NCBI GenBank assembly: GCA_030913385.1
Contig: CP133159.1
Coordinates: 4,114,584-4,178,583 of the forward strand
Length of the DNA stretch: 64,000 bases
Direction: 5' to 3'
From: Cytophagaceae bacterium ABcell3
GTDB taxonomy: Bacteria > Bacteroidota > Bacteroidia > Cytophagales > Cytophagaceae
Shown: positions 18,128-26,948 of the stretch, in pieces
Layout: each line of letters opens with the position of its first letter
Numbering within the stretch: the first letter of the stretch is position 1
Translations under genes and position numbers: made by a program
Notes under the pieces: generated by a model
Told to the model about the DNA's origin: nothing
Database searches by the model: none
The model's input: only the letters and a program-made list of their open reading frames with translations

Positions 18128-19426
18128 ATGAAAAGACCACGGATTTTAATGCTTGGCTGGGAATTTCCTCCTATAATAAATGGAGGTCTTGGAGTTGCCT
18201 GCCTAGGACTTTGCAAAGCCTTATCAAGGTATGCAGACTTAACCATGATCATTCCAAAATCCGACCCTTCCTTTATGGTTGAGAATGTGGAGCTGATAGG
18301 TCTCAACAATGTTGACATAGAAAACTTAAAGAAGGTTGAAACCGGCAGACATTATAAAGAATTCGCCCGTGAAGTAGAAACTATTGAGGCTGAAATACTT
18401 CCTTATGGAAGATCTATAAAACAAGGGGAAATAGAAAAAGAAACGTCTACTGACAAATATCAGGAATCCTACCATGAACGCTTTGACACTGAGTTTAATG
18501 TTTTTCAGTTTGGCGAACTTTATGGTGAAGATGTAGCTTGGAAAGTTTCTGAATATGCCAAATATGCTTTAAGACTATCTGCCGACAAAGACTTTGATAT
18601 CATTCATTGCCATGACTGGATGACTTTTATAGCAGGCATGGAAATTAAACAAAGGACGGGAAAACCACTTGTGCTTCACATCCACTCATTAGAGTATGAC
18701 CGCAGTGGCCCAGAAGCTCAAAATTGGATTTTTGACCTCGAAAAACAAGCCATGCAGTTTGCAGACAGTGTCATACCTGTAAGCTATTATACAGGCTCTA
18801 TTGCTAAAAACCATTACGGCATAGACCCTAAAAAAATCCATCCGGTACACAATGGCGCAGACCCAGTACATGTGTACCATGACATCAAGGATTTTCCTGA
18901 AAAACTCATCCTTTTCCTAGGGAGGGTAACAGGACAAAAAGGCCCCCAATATTTTCTGGACATAGCATCTAAAGTAACAAGCCATGTGCCTAACGTCAGG
19001 TTTGTAATGGCAGGTACAGGCGACCGCTTACGAGGGCTCATTGAAACCGGTGCGTATAAACAAATAGGCAACAAGCTCCACTTCACTGGCTTTTTGGACA
19101 AAGAAAAAGTACACAAGCTACTGGCTATAGCTGATGTCTACTGCATGCCTTCTGTTTCAGAACCTTTTGGCCTATCGGCTCTAGAGGCTGCACAGTTTGG
19201 TGTTCCTTGTGTTATTTCTAAACAATCTGGGGTTTCTGAAGTTCTTAACGGAGCACTCAAAGCAGACTATTGGGACATCGACAGAATGTCTGCCCATATA
19301 ATCTCTTTATTGCAAAACGATGCCCTTAGAAAAACTGTCATACAAGATGCATTTGAAGATTTGAACGAATGCAGTTGGGAAAATGCTGCCGAAAAAGTAA
19401 GTAATATTTATAACAACTTTATATAA
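18128..19426 (+). CDS. Glycosyltransferase family 4, glycogen-synthase-like
   Basis: Translation from ATG 18128 gives about 432 residues starting RPRILMLGWEFPPIINGGLG, the ADP/UDP-sugar-binding opening (GGLG) of glycogen-synthase-like GT4 enzymes; an ATG at 18086 would add 14 hydrophobic residues and looks less likely. The C-terminal Rossmann half shows LFLGRVTGQKGPQYFLD, KLHFTGFLDKEKV and MPSVSEPFGLSALEA, the donor-site E-x7-E region. It is 14 bp upstream of the GH57 gene. In other Bacteroidota this pairing sits in glycogen/starch loci, so alpha-glucan synthesis is the best guess. Confidence 0.85.
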   Translation: MKRPRILMLGWEFPPIINGGLGVACLGLCKALSRYADLTMIIPKSDPSFMVENVELIGLNNVDIENLKKVETGRHYKEFAREVETIEAEILPYGRSIKQGEIEKETSTDKYQESYHERFDTEFNVFQFGELYGEDVAWKVSEYAKYALRLSADKDFDIIHCHDWMTFIAGMEIKQRTGKPLVLHIHSLEYDRSGPEAQNWIFDLEKQAMQFADSVIPVSYYTGSIAKNHYGIDPKKIHPVHNGADPVHVYHDIKDFPEKLILFLGRVTGQKGPQYFLDIASKVTSHVPNVRFVMAGTGDRLRGLIETGAYKQIGNKLHFTGFLDKEKVHKLLAIADVYCMPSVSEPFGLSALEAAQFGVPCVISKQSGVSEVLNGALKADYWDIDRMSAHIISLLQNDALRKTVIQDAFEDLNECSWENAAEKVSNIYNNFI

Positions 19427-19440
19427 ACCTTAACTAACAT

Positions 19441-20721
19441 ATGTCATCTATTTGCTTATACTTCCAGGTACATCAACCTTACAGGCTAAAGCAGTATTCC
19501 TTCTTTAGCATTGGTAATGATCATCAGTATGAAGACGAAAACCTTAACAGGGAAATACTGAACAAGGTTGCTGACAAATGTTATATTCCTGCCAACAAAA
19601 AAATGTTGGAACTGATCAAAAGGCACGGTAAAAAATTCAAACTATCATTTTCCATCAGTGGGGTAGCTATAGAGCAGTTTGAAAAATACCGTCCAGATGT
19701 ACTTGATTCTTTTAAAGAATTGGCAAATACTGGCTGTGTTGAGTTTTTGGCCGAAACTTATTACCACTCATTGTGCTATATGTACTCAAAAGATGAGTTT
19801 GTAAGGCAAGTAGATAAACATGGGGCAAAAATACAGCAGCATTTTAACCAGAAACCAAAAGTATTTAGAAATACCGAACTGATATACAACAATGAAATGG
19901 CCGACTTTGTACAGCGCATGGGCTACAAGGCCATTTTAGCAGAAGGCGTAGATCGGCTGCTGCATGGGAGAACTCCTAATATCCTTTACTCTCCACCAAA
20001 CAACAAAAAGATCAAGTGCCTGTTGAAAAACCACAAACTGTCTGATGATGTAGCTTTCAGGTTTTCTGACACCAATTGGTCAGAGTATCCTTTAACAGCT
20101 CAAAAATACGCCGACTGGCTAAAAATAAATAGCTACCAAGCTGATACCATTAACTTGTTCATGGATTATGAAACCTTTGGCGAACACCAATGGGAAGGAA
20201 CTGGCATATTCCGTTTTCTGGACCACTTACCAGAAGAAGTACTAAAAATGGAAGGCTTCAGCTTCAACACCCCTTCTGAAGTCGTTGACCTATACGATGC
20301 CAAAGGGTTGTATGACGCACACCACTATACATCATGGGCAGACACAGAAAGAGACCTTTCTGCATGGTTGAGCAACCCTATGCAGTCAGAAACCCTATCG
20401 AAGCTATATGCCCTTGAAGAAGATGTAAAAAGACTAAAAAACCCTCATATTTTGGAAAAATGGTCTAAACTCCAGATCTCGGATCATTTTTATTATATGT
20501 GCACAAAAAATTGGGGTGACGGAATGGTGCATAACTACTTTAGCCCATATAACTCACCTTATGATTCCTATATATACTTTATTAATGCACTTTCTGATTT
20601 TGAACTGGTGCTAAGAAAGGCCATTCAAAAGAAAAAGTCAGAACCCGTAAAGGTTTTTGTAAACAGAGGACCAGCAAGGCCAACAAGCGAGTTAAATGCA
20701 GAACTAGAAGAAGAAGTTTAG
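19441..20721 (+). CDS. Glycoside hydrolase family 57 (alpha-amylase/glucanotransferase type)
   Basis: The 426-residue protein begins with the GH57 region YFQVHQPYRL. The likely nucleophile is E146 in FRNTELIYNNEMA and the likely acid/base D242 in FMDYETFGEHQ, both in the conserved GH57 regions. The family cleaves, transfers or branches alpha-1,4-glucans. No signal peptide is present, so it acts in the cytoplasm, probably with the GT4 enzyme upstream on storage glucan. Whether it hydrolyses, branches or transfers cannot be decided by eye. Confidence 0.9.
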   Translation: MSSICLYFQVHQPYRLKQYSFFSIGNDHQYEDENLNREILNKVADKCYIPANKKMLELIKRHGKKFKLSFSISGVAIEQFEKYRPDVLDSFKELANTGCVEFLAETYYHSLCYMYSKDEFVRQVDKHGAKIQQHFNQKPKVFRNTELIYNNEMADFVQRMGYKAILAEGVDRLLHGRTPNILYSPPNNKKIKCLLKNHKLSDDVAFRFSDTNWSEYPLTAQKYADWLKINSYQADTINLFMDYETFGEHQWEGTGIFRFLDHLPEEVLKMEGFSFNTPSEVVDLYDAKGLYDAHHYTSWADTERDLSAWLSNPMQSETLSKLYALEEDVKRLKNPHILEKWSKLQISDHFYYMCTKNWGDGMVHNYFSPYNSPYDSYIYFINALSDFELVLRKAIQKKKSEPVKVFVNRGPARPTSELNAELEEEV

Positions 20722-20747
20722 TAAATACAGGTGTCTTTTTGACTATA

Positions 20748-20780
20748 AGCAGGGACTAGGAAAAGTTCCTGCTTTTTTTT
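20748..20780 (+). terminator. Terminator after the GH57 gene
   Basis: GCAGGGA pairs with TTCCTGC (one G-T) around a ten-base loop and is followed by eight T residues. Confidence 0.85.
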
Positions 20781-21095
20781 GTCCTAAATTATGCGAAGAT
20801 TTCGTCATAAAGAGCAAAACAACAATAAATTAGTGTTTTAATACCGAAAAGCTTAGCGGCGCTATGGTTAATACATACATGTGAGCCGACTGATTTGAAG
20901 TTATTTTGTTATATAATAGAAAGCTTTACTGCATTTTCCAGGTTTATTCTACTCCCCCCAAAAAAACATTCTGCACCAGGTAAAGATATAAGAGGGCTGC
21001 TAAAAAAGCCACCAATAGGCAAGGTACGCTGCCTTCCAAAAAACTTTACTCTTATCAATAAAAGCCGCGACTGTCTACAATACAAGTTTTCTACC
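20781..21095. other. Gene-free spacer between GH57 terminator and POT transporter
   Basis: I see no supported gene here. A plus-strand frame (20895-21125) exists but ends antisense to the transporter and has no family features. No clear hairpin for the minus-strand POT transcript is visible. Confidence 0.5.
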
Positions 21096-22640
21096 CTACT
21101 TCACACCATGCATCCACCTTTTTAATTGAGGTGCTAGGAAAATAAGGAAGATCCCTGTTACAATAGAAATCCATGCTATGTGGCCAAAAACTTCCGTATA
21201 CACTGAAAGGCTTGCTTGTAGCGGAATTTCCACATCACCTTCTTCTTGTGGCAAAGAAGTGAGCTTAGCTATTTCAGCCCCGATTAAATGCGCAAAAGAG
21301 GAAGATAAAAACCATATACCCATTACAAAAGCTACAATTTTAGTCGCAGACAATTTGGTTACCAACGAGAGCCCAATTGGTGATATACATAATTCCCCTG
21401 TCGTATGAAGCAGGTATGCTAAAATAAGAAAAACTAAAGGCACAAGTGCATTTTCACCGGCAAACTGAGCCCCTAATACCAACGCTCCAAAACCTAGCCC
21501 TAACTGGATCAAACTTGTAGAGAACTTTAAAGGAGCAGACGGTTCTTTTCCGCGTTTGCCCAAAAAAGACCAGAGCGCTGCAAAAGCAGGTGCAAGCAAA
21601 ATTATAAATAAAGGGTTTACACTTTGAAATATACTGGCAGGCAAAGGGAACCCTAGCACTTCCCTATCCACGTTTCTATCGGTAAACAACATAAGAGAAC
21701 TTCCTGCCAACTCGAAGAAGGTCCAAAACATGGTGGTAAAAAAGAAAAGGATCAAAATAACGAACAACCTTTCCTTTGCCACTTTTTCTTCTTTTAAAGC
21801 CAAAACAAAAAGGTAGATAATCATAGATGCGCCTACCACCATAAGTATCCGGCTACTTATTTCATTCTGATTTACCAGTACAGCAAAAAGCGGAACAGAC
21901 AAAAAAGAAAGTATATATATCAACTGCTCCCTTGAAAATACCTTTAATACTTTTTTATGGATTTCTCCCTCCAAGGGCGGAAGGCCCTGCATTCCAAAAG
22001 CTCCCGAGCGGTTGCCGTAAATAAAAATGACAAGCCCCAGAACCATCCCAATTCCAGCCAATCCAAAACCATAATGCCACCCGAAAATCTCTCCAACAGC
22101 ACCACAAGTCAATGGCGCAAGAAAAGCCCCGGTATTGATACCCATATAGAACAAAGTAAATGCACTATCTTTTTTAGGATCACCTTCTGGATACAAACGC
22201 CCCACAAGGCTTGAAATATTAGGTTTAAAAAAGCCATTCCCTATAATCAAGAAACCTAAAGCCAGGAAAAATACATACTCATACTCAAAAGCCAGTGCAA
22301 AATGCCCAAATGCCATGAGAATAGCGCCTAATAAAATAGACTTCCTATAACCTAGAAACTTATCTGCTATTATCCCTCCCAAAACGGGTGTAGCATAGAC
22401 CAAAGCACCATAAGCTCCGTAAATCCCATAAGCAGGGTCATCTCTATATGCTAAGTGATTAATCATATAAAGCACCAATAAGGATCGCATTCCATAGTAA
22501 CTAAACCTTTCCCAGAGTTCTACTATAAAAAGAATGAACAGTGCCCGCGGGTGTATATTCCGTTGGGTATAAATCACAGAACCTATCCAAACAATTACGA
22601 ATATCCAGGCTGCGATCATTATAACAATAGACAAACTCAT
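21096..22640 (-). CDS. POT family proton-dependent oligopeptide transporter
   Basis: The 514-residue protein has about 14 hydrophobic helices. The ExxER proton-coupling motif is present in helix one (ELWERFSYYGMRSLLVLYM), and the second PTR2 signature is seen in YATPVLGGIIADKFLGYRKSILLGA and in FYMGINTGAFLAP. It should import di- and tripeptides with protons across the inner membrane. The gene is monocistronic on the minus strand, with a candidate promoter about 140 bp upstream. Confidence 0.92.
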   Translation of the reverse strand: MSLSIVIMIAAWIFVIVWIGSVIYTQRNIHPRALFILFIVELWERFSYYGMRSLLVLYMINHLAYRDDPAYGIYGAYGALVYATPVLGGIIADKFLGYRKSILLGAILMAFGHFALAFEYEYVFFLALGFLIIGNGFFKPNISSLVGRLYPEGDPKKDSAFTLFYMGINTGAFLAPLTCGAVGEIFGWHYGFGLAGIGMVLGLVIFIYGNRSGAFGMQGLPPLEGEIHKKVLKVFSREQLIYILSFLSVPLFAVLVNQNEISSRILMVVGASMIIYLFVLALKEEKVAKERLFVILILFFFTTMFWTFFELAGSSLMLFTDRNVDREVLGFPLPASIFQSVNPLFIILLAPAFAALWSFLGKRGKEPSAPLKFSTSLIQLGLGFGALVLGAQFAGENALVPLVFLILAYLLHTTGELCISPIGLSLVTKLSATKIVAFVMGIWFLSSSFAHLIGAEIAKLTSLPQEEGDVEIPLQASLSVYTEVFGHIAWISIVTGIFLIFLAPQLKRWMHGVK

Positions 22641-22780
22641 AATAAAAATCTCCTAAAAATCACTTTTCGAAAAACTTCTTTTGCAACAGCTATGCTCTTA
22701 TAAACAAGCTATGAAACATTGAAATGCTATAATAATAAAAACTAGGGTAAAAAATCTATGCTTTTACCTATCTATTTTAA

Positions 22781-22788
22781 CAAAGATA
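22781..22788 (-). promoter_or_regulatory. Candidate -7 element for the POT gene
   Basis: The minus strand reads TATCTTTG, a perfect TAnnTTTG. The upstream TTG is only 16 bases away, so the -33 part is weak. It would give a leader of roughly 135 bases. Confidence 0.35.
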
Positions 22789-22839
22789 CCAAGAGAAGGT
22801 TAATCAACTATAACTATTTTACAAAGAGCAAAAACATTT

Positions 22840-23187
22840 ATGTGGAATATAATAGTAGTCGTACTATTGAACGGTTTGGCTGTATGGCTGGGAGCTAAAT
22901 ACTTAAAAGGAATATCTGTAAAAAGCTATGGACATGCCATATGGACAGGTATTCTAATTTCAGTTCTAAATGGAACGTTGGGTTGGGTCCTGAACATATT
23001 GGCACTCCCATTGACATGGATAACCTTTGGCTTATTCAGCTTTGTCATTTCTGGTTTAATTATTCTACTGGTTGATAAACTGGTGCTAGGGTTTAAAGTC
23101 GCAAACTTTTTTTGGGCATTTATTTTTGCCATTATTATGGCGGTGGCAAACGGTCTTGTACAAACCTTGATCTATGGTCCTTTTTAG
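22840..23187 (+). CDS. Phage-holin-like family 4 membrane protein (PF04020 type)
   Basis: The 115-residue protein has four hydrophobic helices with the family pattern LLNGLAVWLGAKYLKGI, GILISVLNGTLGWVLNILALPLTWITFGLFSFVISGLIILLVDKLV and FWAFIFAIIMAVANGL. Despite the family name these proteins are widespread chromosomal membrane proteins, and no phage genes are nearby. Function is unknown. It is convergent with the amidase gene, with a strong terminator between. Confidence 0.85.
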   Translation: MWNIIVVVLLNGLAVWLGAKYLKGISVKSYGHAIWTGILISVLNGTLGWVLNILALPLTWITFGLFSFVISGLIILLVDKLVLGFKVANFFWAFIFAIIMAVANGLVQTLIYGPF

Positions 23188-23199
23188 CAAGACTTTATA

Positions 23200-23224
23200 A
23201 AGCTACTATAACTTATAGTAGCTT
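23200..23224. terminator. Bidirectional terminator between holin-like and amidase genes
   Basis: AAGCTACTATAA and TTATAGTAGCTT form an almost perfect 12-base palindrome separated by one base, flanked by A and T tracts on both sides. Confidence 0.85.
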
Positions 23225-23242
23225 TTCTGCTTGTTAGCAAAA

Positions 23243-24574
23243 CTACTGTTTAATCAGCTTCCTTACCTTTCTTAAGCCTCCGGTCTCTAAATATACAAAA
23301 TAAAGGCCACTAGCTAAACCTGCAATATTTACCCGTTCCTCTACTTTGGCCTTTATAGTTTGTGACTTTTTCAGTACACCTTCAGAAGTGTATATAGACA
23401 AATTATAAGCATGCTCTCCTGGCACATACACTTTAAAGAAGGCAGACGCAGGCATTGGCCATAGCCGCACCTCATCCTCCTCGCCTTCCTCAATACTGCT
23501 CACATAATCACAACTTTGCATCTTTCCATAGATATGATTTCTCATCTCCCCTAACATATGAGCGACAGAATCACCAGGGCATAAAGTATGGCTAGTGTTA
23601 AAAGCGCTCGTATCAGTACTGCCACACCCTTGCCGATGACCAGCCACCACCTGAAGCCACCTGTCAGGATTACTGATAGGGTGTTGCGAAGAACTAAAAG
23701 GGCTAAGGCTTTCCTTCCGAAGCTTCCATGATATCAAGCCATATAAAGATTCTGCCATTTCAAAAGAAGGCCTGACTGCGCTAAAAGTACCCATCAGGCA
23801 AACCCCCATAGTATTGCTGTTTTTTGCACAAAAGTGAGCGCCCAAAACATTGTCGGGGTCAAACAGACCTTGGTCATCCCTACCTTGAAATATCGATCCA
23901 TCATTACCGATCAGGTAGTTATAAGCAATATCATTAAACCCTCTCCCTCCTTCTGATGGTGGCTTAGTATGAAAAAGGTAAATATTTCTAACTACATCTA
24001 CAGCACTACTATAATTGTTTGCCCCCGCCGAATGGTGCACCACCACATGCTTTACCTGAGTTTCACTAGGTGGCGCAACTGGCCCTTCCAAGCCATCACG
24101 CCAGATTTCAGGAGTAACTATGTCTATTCCTTCACAAACTGTTGTGCTTCCTGATTTTAATATATTTTTATCCTTTCCCTTTGGAGTAGTGCCAAAAGCT
24201 GGCAAATGATTTACATGCAAAGTCAGTTCAATATCAGAAACAGGGTTAAGTATTTTAAATTTGTCAACAGGTTTGTCAAAAATAATAAGCTCCGAAAGTT
24301 GACCTTCTCCGTCTTGAGGATGCAAAAGTGGCATTACAGAAAAAGAGTCCCTTCCAATCACCACTTGAAACCCTAACACAAACCCATTTTCCGCGAATTC
24401 AACACTCATCGATGACACCTTTTGGGGAAATATAAAAGTTTGCAAGGAAGAATCCAGTTTTGCACTATAGCTACTATACAGGTCACTACCTCCGTCAATC
24501 CTATTTAAATTTTGCGCAGTTAATCCATATTCCAAATGCAGGAAAAGAATTAATAAAACAAATAAACTTTTCAT
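23243..24574 (-). CDS. T9SS-sorted PGRP-type N-acetylmuramoyl-L-alanine amidase
   Basis: The 443-residue protein has a signal peptide (cleavage near TAQ, residue 20), a central Amidase_2/PGRP domain (about residues 170-335) with VVHHSAGANNY, DIAYNYLIGNDGSIFQGRD and the later zinc-site region VAGHRQGCGSTDTSAFNTSHTLCPG, and a C-terminal T9SS type A sorting domain (about 372-443) ending GLRKVRKLIKQ. Such proteins cleave the amide bond between muramic acid and the stem peptide. The sorting domain implies export to the surface or medium, where it would attack other cells' or shed peptidoglycan rather than the cell's own wall (inference). Confidence 0.9.
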   Translation of the reverse strand: MKSLFVLLILFLHLEYGLTAQNLNRIDGGSDLYSSYSAKLDSSLQTFIFPQKVSSMSVEFAENGFVLGFQVVIGRDSFSVMPLLHPQDGEGQLSELIIFDKPVDKFKILNPVSDIELTLHVNHLPAFGTTPKGKDKNILKSGSTTVCEGIDIVTPEIWRDGLEGPVAPPSETQVKHVVVHHSAGANNYSSAVDVVRNIYLFHTKPPSEGGRGFNDIAYNYLIGNDGSIFQGRDDQGLFDPDNVLGAHFCAKNSNTMGVCLMGTFSAVRPSFEMAESLYGLISWKLRKESLSPFSSSQHPISNPDRWLQVVAGHRQGCGSTDTSAFNTSHTLCPGDSVAHMLGEMRNHIYGKMQSCDYVSSIEEGEEDEVRLWPMPASAFFKVYVPGEHAYNLSIYTSEGVLKKSQTIKAKVEERVNIAGLASGLYFVYLETGGLRKVRKLIKQ

Positions 24575-24702
24575 AATTCCCTTGAATATACGGATTTTGA
24601 ATCATGCGCATAGAAATTATAGCAAAAATTTTAAGATGCAACCACCATCTTCTTAACAATCACCTGACTCTCCTGTTATTTAAAATAAAAAGCTTATAGA
24701 AC

Positions 24703-25020
24703 ATGAAAAAACTCACACTTAAAGCGATAACTTTAGCAGCAATGACAACTTTTGCAAGTTTCAATGTAGAGGCTGCAAGTACAAAAGATGGAACCCCTGC
24801 TACCACAGAAGTGGTCTCTAAAGAAGATCAGCTAATGGAAAGATTGCAGGAGATTGATGAAATGGACAAGAGTGAGCTCAACAGAAAAGAAAAGAAAGAG
24901 CTGCGAAAAGAAGTCAGAGGTATTAAAAAAGAACTTAAAGCTGAACAAAGAGGCCCAGGGTTGTATATTTCTGGTGGTGCACTACTTTTAGCTATTGTAC
25001 TACTTCTTGTTCTTCTATAA
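24703..25020 (+). CDS. Small exported protein with coiled coil and C-terminal membrane helix
   Basis: I do not recognise a named family. The 105-residue product has a signal peptide (MKKLTLKAITLAAMTTFASF, cleavage after VEA), a charged helical middle (residues 40-85, rich in Glu, Lys and Arg) and a C-terminal hydrophobic helix (GLYISGGALLLAIVLLLVLL) that ends the protein. This puts the coiled-coil part outside the inner membrane. A strong terminator follows. Confidence 0.65.
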   Translation: MKKLTLKAITLAAMTTFASFNVEAASTKDGTPATTEVVSKEDQLMERLQEIDEMDKSELNRKEKKELRKEVRGIKKELKAEQRGPGLYISGGALLLAIVLLLVLL

Positions 25021-25062
25021 GAAAGGGCAGGCATGCAATTCAAAGCTATTTTGCATAAAAGC

Positions 25063-25114
25063 AACAATAAATCAGCCGCTTTACCAACAATGGCGTGCTG
25101 ATTTATTGTTCTTT
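25063..25114 (+). terminator. Terminator after the small exported protein gene
   Basis: AACAATAAATCAGC (25063-25076) pairs perfectly with GCTGATTTATTGTT (25097-25110), and CTTTT follows. Confidence 0.85.
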
Positions 25115-25130
25115 TATACTTAATTATATC

Positions 25131-25168
25131 CAGGATAAAACGGCTGTTTCACAAATCGAGAAACAGCC
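25131..25168 (-). terminator. Terminator of the substrate-binding-fold gene
   Basis: GGCTGTTTC (25142-25150) pairs with GAAACAGCC (25160-25168); reading on the minus strand the hairpin is followed by GTTTTATCC. It lies 10 bp after the stop of the 25178 gene. Confidence 0.8.
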
Positions 25169-25177
25169 ATTTGACTT

Positions 25178-26050
25178 TTATACCATTCTGCAAGCAACTG
25201 AACAAAGTTGCTCTGGCGGGACAACTTCCTCTACCACCTGAAGCTTTTTTAAAGTTTTCATCACCTCACTTAAGGTATTTAATGAAACCTGTGGTCCCGT
25301 TGCCCATTCAGTACCAGCAATCCAAGTCTCCACATCCTCCTTTCTAAGACTATATCTTTTAGCTATTTTACTAACATTGTCGGAATCTTGCATAAAAACC
25401 TTGCACTGCTCTCTCAACACTGACAACAAGCTCCGAATTTCCTCAAGCTTATCCTCAATAAATGCATTTCTGGCAGCCAACACAAAACATGGCCATGGCG
25501 TGGGCCTTTCCCCGACTATTCGGAACTCGCCATTATCTACATATGGCTTAGTCGTAAACTTTTCCCAAAAAAACACCTCGGCAGCCCCTGTCTTCAATGC
25601 TTCTCTGGCCCCGTTTAGATTCCCTACCTCTTTGAAGGTTAAGGCTGAAGCATCCCATTTTCTTTTATCAGCGTCGACAAAAGCCATTAAGTGAGATCCG
25701 GAACCTGGCCTGCTGATAGCGTATACTCGGTCTTTGATATCTTCAACCTCTTTTATATCAGATTTTGCAGGAACATGAATACCCCAGCGTAAAGGTGAAA
25801 CAACATAAAACCCAAGAATTGAAGCAGGGTTTCCTTTGATCACATCAGCAATAAATCCTTCTGTAAGAATAACTGCTACATCAATTTCATTTTCCCGAAG
25901 TGCTTTGTTCATAGCCCCCGTACCACCTGGAAAGTCAGTCCACCGAACCTCCAGGCCTTTTTCCCGGAATTTTCCCTGCTCTATAGCTTCATGCCATGGC
26001 ATGTTAAAATGCTCAGGCACCCCTCCTACTCTTATAATAGTATTACTCAT
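25178..26050 (-). CDS. Cytoplasmic substrate-binding-fold protein (NMT1/THI5-like), orphan
   Basis: The 290-residue protein has the type 2 periplasmic-binding fold pattern: RVGGVPEHFNMPWHEAIEQGKFREKGLEVRW, the glycine-rich FPGGTGAMNKALRENEIDVAVILTEG, and a hinge segment YAISRPGSGSHLMAF, similar to ABC-type nitrate/sulfonate/thiamine-precursor binding proteins. It has no signal peptide or lipobox and no ABC permease or ATPase beside it. It may bind a small molecule in the cytoplasm or act as an enzyme, as THI5-type proteins do; ligand unknown. Confidence 0.7.
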   Translation of the reverse strand: MSNTIIRVGGVPEHFNMPWHEAIEQGKFREKGLEVRWTDFPGGTGAMNKALRENEIDVAVILTEGFIADVIKGNPASILGFYVVSPLRWGIHVPAKSDIKEVEDIKDRVYAISRPGSGSHLMAFVDADKRKWDASALTFKEVGNLNGAREALKTGAAEVFFWEKFTTKPYVDNGEFRIVGERPTPWPCFVLAARNAFIEDKLEEIRSLLSVLREQCKVFMQDSDNVSKIAKRYSLRKEDVETWIAGTEWATGPQVSLNTLSEVMKTLKKLQVVEEVVPPEQLCSVACRMV

Positions 26051-26153
26051 ATAGGTATGTTTTTTTCAAATTTAGGCTTATATTAAAAAAAGTGCCAGAT
26101 TACCAATAAAAAAACCATTTCCATGATCACTTTGTTGATAATTTTAAGAATAT

Positions 26154-26927
26154 ATGCTAGAAGAAAAAAAACGTTTATTTAAAAGCCTCATACCAGGGAC
26201 ATTGATAGTCGCTATTGCGGCATTAGTATATCTACTGGATCGAGAACTTTCTTTAAACTTTTACAAATTAGGCATTTATCCAAGAAACATCAAAGGTTTG
26301 CCAGGGTTGATCACTTCCCCATTTATTCACAGCAGCACATCGCACCTTTATTCTAATGCCATACCCATTATATTGCTCACGACAGCCATTAGGTTCTTTT
26401 ACTATGACATCTTCTATAAGATATTGTTCTTAATCTGGGCCATTACCAACCTGTGGATCTGGTGCCTTGCCAGGGAATCGTTTCACATCGGGGCAAGTGG
26501 TTTGTTATACGGTTTCGCTTTCTTCCTTTTTTTCGGGGGAATATTTAGAAAAGATAGGCCTTCCATAGCACTTTCTTTGCTTATTGCCTTTCTCTATGGA
26601 AGCCTTTTTTGGGGGCTATTTCCATTCAACATGCACATTTCATGGGAAGCCCACCTAATGGGAGCACTTTCTGGACTGCTCGTGGCTTGGCACTTTAGGT
26701 CATGGAACCTTCCAATCAAAGAGCCCGAGTATGAATGGATGAATGAAGATCATGATAAAGAAGAAGAGTACCCCTACTGGCTAGAAGGAACAGACCAAGA
26801 GGTAAAAGAAAAGAAAGATGGAGAAGACAAACCTTCGCCACCTGACCAAAGCCACACATCAGAAAATAAAACTTTAAACTTTCAATACGTGTATGTTTCT
26901 AAAAAAGAACAGAAAAAAACTCGATAA
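26154..26927 (+). CDS. Rhomboid family intramembrane serine protease
   Basis: The 257-residue protein has six membrane helices (about residues 15-180). The HxxxN motif is HLYSN (H64, N68), the catalytic serine is S115 in HIGASG and the catalytic histidine H167 in WEAHLMGALSG. It should cleave membrane-spanning substrates within the inner membrane. The last 70 residues form a hydrophilic, Glu/Lys-rich cytoplasmic tail without a recognisable domain. Its substrate is unknown. Confidence 0.92.
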   Translation: MLEEKKRLFKSLIPGTLIVAIAALVYLLDRELSLNFYKLGIYPRNIKGLPGLITSPFIHSSTSHLYSNAIPIILLTTAIRFFYYDIFYKILFLIWAITNLWIWCLARESFHIGASGLLYGFAFFLFFGGIFRKDRPSIALSLLIAFLYGSLFWGLFPFNMHISWEAHLMGALSGLLVAWHFRSWNLPIKEPEYEWMNEDHDKEEEYPYWLEGTDQEVKEKKDGEDKPSPPDQSHTSENKTLNFQYVYVSKKEQKKTR

Positions 26928-26948
26928 CAAAAAACAGACAAGAGCTTT

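Noticed and set aside
20895-21125. 76-codon plus-strand frame after the GH57 terminator
   Set aside because: It has no family features, no ribosome binding site, and ends antisense to the POT transporter gene; composition looks like random spacer translation.
22840-23187. Phage origin for the holin-like gene
   Set aside because: The family is common in chromosomes, and no phage structural, lysis or integrase genes are near.
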